From NCBI RefSeq assembly GCF_036057275.1, contig NZ_CP107945.1, positions 3,596,001-3,660,000 of the forward strand: a DNA stretch of 64,000 nt, in the 5' to 3' direction. The position numbers were made by a program, and so were the translations under genes. This DNA is from Streptomyces sp. NBC_00390 (GTDB lineage: Bacteria > Actinomycetota > Actinomycetes > Streptomycetales > Streptomycetaceae). This document shows positions 60,461 through 64,000 of this stretch, piece by piece. Below the pieces are notes generated by a model. That model saw only the letters and a program-made list of their open reading frames with translations. It made no database searches and was not told the DNA's origin. Position 1 is the first letter of the stretch. Each line of letters begins with the position of its first letter.

Positions 60461-61957
60461 ATGGACGGCACGCCCGGCACCAGCGATGGCGGGGACGGCA
60501 CGGACCGCACCGGCACCATGGCTGCGGACGTCGTCGTCGTGGGCGCGGGCCCGACCGGAATGCTGCTCGCCGGCGACCTCGCGGCGGCGGGCGTCCCGGT
60601 CACCGTGCTGGAGCGCCGCCCACGCGAGACCAGCAACATCACGCGCGCCTTCGGCGTGCACGCCCGCACGCTGGAGCTGCTCGACGCCCGCGGACTCGCA
60701 GACGAGCTCGTGCAGCGCGGCACCTCCATCACCCGCCTGCGACTGTTCCGGCGGCTCTCCCTGGATCTGTCCCGTCTGCCGACCCGCTTCCCCTTCCTCC
60801 TGATCACCCCGCAGTACGAGGTGGAGCGACTGCTCGAGCGCCGCGCGGTCGACGCCGGCGTCCATTTCCGTTACGGCACGGAGCTGACCGGCCTCGACCA
60901 GACCTCCGACCCCGGCACGGTCGCGGTCCACGTCCAGGACGCGCAGGGCGTGCGGTCCACGGTGCGGGCCCGCTATGTCGTCGGCGCGGACGGCGTGCGC
61001 AGCTCTGTGCGCACGGCCCTCGGCCTGCCCTTCCCCGGGGAGTCGGTGATCCGCTCCATCGTGCTCGCCGACGTCCGGCTCACGGACGAGCCCGACGACG
61101 TGCTGGCGGTCAACGGCACGGGGGACGCGTTCGCGTTCATCGCCCCCTTCGGCGACGGCTGGTACCGGGTCATGGGGTGGAACCGCAAGCGCCAGGTCCC
61201 CGACAGCGAGCCCGTCGATCTCGACGAAATGCGCGACATCGCCCGCCTCGCCCTCGGCACCGACCACGGCATGCACGACGCACGCTGGATCTCCCGCTTC
61301 CACAGTGACGAGCGCCAGGTTCCCTCGTACCGCACCGGCCGGGTCTTCCTCGCGGGAGACGCCGCGCATGTGCACTCCCCGGCCGGCGGCCAGGGGATGA
61401 ACACCGGCCTGCAGGACGCGGCGAACCTGTCCTGGAAGCTGTCCTGCGCGATCCAGGGCCACGCCCCCGACCCCGACGCCCTGCTGGACACCTACCAGGC
61501 GGAGCGCCATCCGGTCGGCGCGACGGTGCTCCGCAGCAGTGGCGCGATCGTGCGTCTCGCGATGGCTCACACCCCGCTCCAGCGCGCCGTCCGCGCCCTG
61601 GCCTCGCACTTCCTGAACCTGATCCGCCCGGCCGCCACGAAGGCCATGGGCATGATCACCGGCATCGGCATCTCGTACGCCGCTCCGCGCGGCTCCCACC
61701 CCCTCACAGGCCGGCGCGCCCCCGACCTCCAACTCGTCGAGGGCAGGCTGTACGAGCTGCTGCGCAAGGGGGGTTTCGTGCTGGTGGCCGCGCCCGGCGA
61801 AGACCCTGCCGCCCCGCCCGCGCCCGGCCCTGTCATACGGGCGCACTGGGCCACGGACAGGCGCACCGCGCTCCTGATCCGTCCCGACGGCTACATCGCC
61901 TGGGCGGACGGCCGGCTGAGCGGTCGGTCAGGTCCCGTCCGCCCGGACGGCCGCTGA
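60461..61957 (+). CDS. FAD-dependent aromatic-type monooxygenase
   Basis: 498 residues. The first 20 residues are a Gly/Thr/Asp-rich lead; the FAD motif ADVVVVGAGPTGMLLAGDLA follows, then VGADGVRSSVR (the DG motif) and GRVFLAGDAAHVHSP with GGQGMNTGLQDAANL (GD motif). The PheA/TfdB/rifampicin-hydroxylase group hydroxylates phenols or antibiotics using NAD(P)H and O2. GGGAGG seven bases upstream supports ATG 60461. TetR control suggests a role induced by its substrate. Confidence 0.93.
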   Translation: MDGTPGTSDGGDGTDRTGTMAADVVVVGAGPTGMLLAGDLAAAGVPVTVLERRPRETSNITRAFGVHARTLELLDARGLADELVQRGTSITRLRLFRRLSLDLSRLPTRFPFLLITPQYEVERLLERRAVDAGVHFRYGTELTGLDQTSDPGTVAVHVQDAQGVRSTVRARYVVGADGVRSSVRTALGLPFPGESVIRSIVLADVRLTDEPDDVLAVNGTGDAFAFIAPFGDGWYRVMGWNRKRQVPDSEPVDLDEMRDIARLALGTDHGMHDARWISRFHSDERQVPSYRTGRVFLAGDAAHVHSPAGGQGMNTGLQDAANLSWKLSCAIQGHAPDPDALLDTYQAERHPVGATVLRSSGAIVRLAMAHTPLQRAVRALASHFLNLIRPAATKAMGMITGIGISYAAPRGSHPLTGRRAPDLQLVEGRLYELLRKGGFVLVAAPGEDPAAPPAPGPVIRAHWATDRRTALLIRPDGYIAWADGRLSGRSGPVRPDGR

Positions 61958-62048
61958 CCGGTCACCTGGCGGTCGCCCCGGTCCCGGTGCGACTGACCGG
62001 GTGTCAGCCCCGGCGAGTTCCCCGCAGCCTGCGTGCCAGGGTGTACCC

Positions 62049-62396
62049 ATGCTCATCGCCCGCTCTGTCGCCCTGTTCGTCCTGGCCGCGCTGTTCGAGA
62101 TCGGCGGCGCATGGCTCGTCTGGCAGGGCGTGCGGGGCAGCGACGGCGGCGGACGCGGCTGGATCTGGATCGGCGCGGGCGTGATCGCCCTCGGCCTCTA
62201 CGGCTTCGTGGCCACGCTCCAGCCGGAAGGCGAGTTCGGCCGCATCCTCGCCGCGTACGGCGGAGTCTTCGTGGCGGGCTCGATCGCCTGGGGCATGGTC
62301 GCGGACGGCTACCGGCCCGACCGCTGGGACGTCATCGGCGCGCTGATCTGCCTCGCGGGCATGGCAGTGATCATGTACGCCCCTCGCGGACGCTGA
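62049..62396 (+). CDS. YnfA/UPF0060 family small membrane protein
   Basis: 115 residues with four helices. ALFEIGGAWLVWQGVR, LYGFVATLQPEGEFGRILAAYGG, and the final WDVIGALICLAGMAVIMYAP match the YnfA family (SMR-like small drug/metal transport proteins). It lies 91 bases after the monooxygenase, so read-through is possible. Confidence 0.9.
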   Translation: MLIARSVALFVLAALFEIGGAWLVWQGVRGSDGGGRGWIWIGAGVIALGLYGFVATLQPEGEFGRILAAYGGVFVAGSIAWGMVADGYRPDRWDVIGALICLAGMAVIMYAPRGR

Positions 62397-62479
62397 TCCA
62401 CTCATGGACACCGCGGCATCCGGTCCGCGGTCCGGCCTATCCTGGGCGTGGATCGATCACACGCTCGAGGAGTTGCGAC

Positions 62480-63244
62480 ATGACAGCCGCTGGGACCCCC
62501 GTCGCGGTCATCACCGGAGCCAGCAGCGGCATCGGTGCGGCCACCGCCCGACAGCTCGCCGGTGCCGGTTTCCACGTCGTACTCACCGCTCGCCGCAAGG
62601 ACCGTGTCGAGGCCCTCGCCGCCGAGCTCACCGCAGCGGGCCGTCAGGCCACCGCGCATGCGCTCGATGTCACCGACCGGCCCGCGGTCGACGCTTTCGC
62701 CGCATCGTTGGACCGCGTCGACGCCCTGGTGAACAACGCGGGCGGCGCCATCGGCGCCGACCCCGTCGCCACCGGCGACCCGGCCGACTGGCGGCAGATG
62801 TACGAGACCAACGTCATCGGCACGCTCAACCTCACCCAGGCCCTGCTCCCCGCGCTCACCGCGAGCGGAGACGGCACGGTCGTGGTCCTCTCCTCCACCG
62901 CCGGGCTCTCCACCTACGAGGGCGGCGCCGGCTACGTCGCCGCGAAGCACGGCGCCCACGTGCTTGCCGAGACCCTGCGCCTGGAGATCGTCGGCAGCCC
63001 GGTCCGGGTGATCGAGATCGCTCCCGGCATGGTCAAGACCGAGGAGTTCGCCACCACCCGCTTCCGCGGCGACACCGAGAAGGCCGCCAAGGTCTACGAG
63101 GGCGTGGCCGATCCGCTGACCGCCGACGACGTGGCCGACGTCATCACCTGGGCGATCACCCGCCCCTCCCACGTCAACATCGACCTTCTCGTGGTGCGGC
63201 CTCGCGCCCAGGCCTCCAACTCCAAGGTGCACCGCGCACCGTGA
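62480..63244 (+). CDS. SDR family NAD(P)-dependent oxidoreductase
   Basis: 254 residues. AVITGASSGIGAATARQLAG, NNAGGAIG, the Ser region VVVLSSTAGLS, and GYVAAKHGAH (Tyr-X3-Lys) form the classical SDR set; PGMVKTEEF follows. This matches the ygdG/YdfG-like 3-hydroxy-acid dehydrogenases. GAGGAG lies a few bases before ATG 62480. It has no obvious pathway partner. Confidence 0.93.
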   Translation: MTAAGTPVAVITGASSGIGAATARQLAGAGFHVVLTARRKDRVEALAAELTAAGRQATAHALDVTDRPAVDAFAASLDRVDALVNNAGGAIGADPVATGDPADWRQMYETNVIGTLNLTQALLPALTASGDGTVVVLSSTAGLSTYEGGAGYVAAKHGAHVLAETLRLEIVGSPVRVIEIAPGMVKTEEFATTRFRGDTEKAAKVYEGVADPLTADDVADVITWAITRPSHVNIDLLVVRPRAQASNSKVHRAP

Positions 63245-63288
63245 CGGACGGCCGGATCGCCTCCACCCGGCCGGCACCTTCACTGACT

Positions 63289-63963
63289 TCACCGGCTCCC
63301 GGCGTCGAACTCCCGTGCCCGCAGCCCCGCCTGGAACCGTGACGTGGCGCCGAGCAGCGTCATCAACTCGGCGACCCGTCTGCGGTAGGTCCGCAGAGAC
63401 ATACCCAGATGACGTGACGCGGTCTCGTCGGTGTGCCCGGCGCTGAGCATCCGCAGGATGTCCCGGGCCTGCTCGTTCAGTTCGGGCGGGGGCGAGGCCC
63501 GCAGACGCCGGTACTCGGCCAGATCCGTCGCGGTCTCCCAGGCCACACCGAACAGCGCCCGGACACCGTGGACGACATCGGGGGACCGCACCACCGAGTA
63601 CGTCCGCACCCCACCGGCCTCTGCCCCGGCGAGGATCGCGATCCGCCGGTCGATGATGATCGCCTCGCGGGCGAGGGGTGCGGTGGAGATCCGCACCTGG
63701 GCTCCGGAGCCGGCGATCCTGACCAGCCGGCGCTCGGAGTCGTCGTCGGCCAGCGCCCGTGGGGTGTAGATCTTGCGCATCGACAGACCCATGACCAGCG
63801 AGGGCCGGTAGCCCTCGGCAAAAGCGGCGTTCACCCCGGCCGACCAGGTCACCAGGTCGGCTGCCGCGCACAGGAACTCCTGACGGGCAGCGCCGAACAG
63901 ATGCCCTGCCCGGCGAACCAGTTCCCCCTCACCCCGCAGGGTCACGATCTGATCAGTGGTCAT
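63289..63963 (-). CDS. HTH regulator with TrmB-like sensor region and LuxR-type DNA-binding domain
   Basis: 224 residues. The N-terminal two-thirds (about 1-150) has TRAL-like patches (YRPSLVMGLSMRKIYTPRAL, IIDRRIAILAGAEAGG) of the phospholipase-like sensor region seen in TrmB and LuxR hybrids. The C-terminus (ELNEQARDILRMLSAGHTDE, ETASRHLGMSLRTYRRRVAE) is a LuxR/GerE HTH. ATG 63963 is preferred over the TTG at 63984. Convergent with the SDR gene. Its upstream region runs off the right edge. Confidence 0.85.
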   Translation of the reverse strand: MTTDQIVTLRGEGELVRRAGHLFGAARQEFLCAAADLVTWSAGVNAAFAEGYRPSLVMGLSMRKIYTPRALADDDSERRLVRIAGSGAQVRISTAPLAREAIIIDRRIAILAGAEAGGVRTYSVVRSPDVVHGVRALFGVAWETATDLAEYRRLRASPPPELNEQARDILRMLSAGHTDETASRHLGMSLRTYRRRVAELMTLLGATSRFQAGLRAREFDAGSR

Positions 63964-64000
63964 CGTCCGTCCAGTCTCGGTCAACTGGCAGCAAGGTGCC

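Noticed and set aside
60461..61308. Alternate-frame Arg/Gly-rich reading of the monooxygenase gene
   Set aside because: Frame lacks any motif, and the main frame has FAD motifs and a ribosome binding site.

Overview
The window is chromosomal DNA from a Streptomyces or close relative. It is very GC-rich with strong third-position GC bias, uses many GTG starts and some TTG, and carries Streptomyces-type families: PQQ-repeat and plain Ser/Thr kinases, ECF sigma factors, many TetR/MarR/GNAT genes, the futalosine menaquinone pathway, and one gene with a TTA (bldA-dependent) codon. No tRNA, rRNA, CRISPR array or intact insertion sequence was seen.

Region 1-23.5 kb. The 5' end of a nuo (complex I) operon runs off the left edge (nuoA-nuoB-nuoC'), with a Rex-like operator ahead of nuoA. 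Then come a secreted NlpC/P60 hydrolase, a DUF5984 protein, a geranylgeranyl-reductase-type flavoprotein, a GNAT, a zinc-ribbon membrane protein, glutaminase and menaquinone methyltransferase (menG). From 9.8 to 12.8 kb lies an accessory stretch: an ECF sigma-factor remnant, two related lipoproteins flanking a secreted I36-type inhibitor, and a small LuxR-HTH gene with a TTA codon. It faces a translationally coupled triad of membrane-anchored extracytoplasmic proteins (12.7-15.5 kb). mqnC follows with a shrunken amidohydrolase-like partner, then two tandem receptor kinases and mqnA.

Region 23.5-47 kb. A cold-shock gene with a hairpin leader and strong terminator; a TetR gene; a collagen-like (Gly-X-Y)77 secreted protein divergent from a family 2 glycosyltransferase; a dicarboxylate symporter; mqnE; an Lrp regulator; ubiX, mqnP and mqnL (later futalosine-pathway steps) with a rhomboid gene between them; a yeast-type cytosine deaminase homologue and a 2-oxoglutarate oxygenase; the system II cytochrome c maturation cluster (resA-ccdA-resB-ccsB); a polysaccharide-deacetylase lipoprotein; and hemL coupled to a histidine phosphatase. 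With nuo, menG and the mqn genes, much of the window supplies respiratory-chain parts: quinone, haem, cytochrome c and complex I.

Region 47-64 kb is accessory and regulator-rich. It contains a PmtA-like methyltransferase, a DJ-1/SDR/TetR group flanked by a 69-bp direct repeat that is a fragment of the tetR gene, a secreted protein built of three 39-residue two-cysteine repeats, a glycosyltransferase, a SigJ-like ECF sigma factor coupled to an NAD(P)-binding protein, AraC, GNAT, NmrA and Mut7-C genes, a MarR gene, a TetR/FAD-monooxygenase divergent pair with two matching palindromic operators, a YnfA-family protein, an SDR and a HTH regulator at the right edge.

Product names rest on reading the translations for family motifs. 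No database search was possible.
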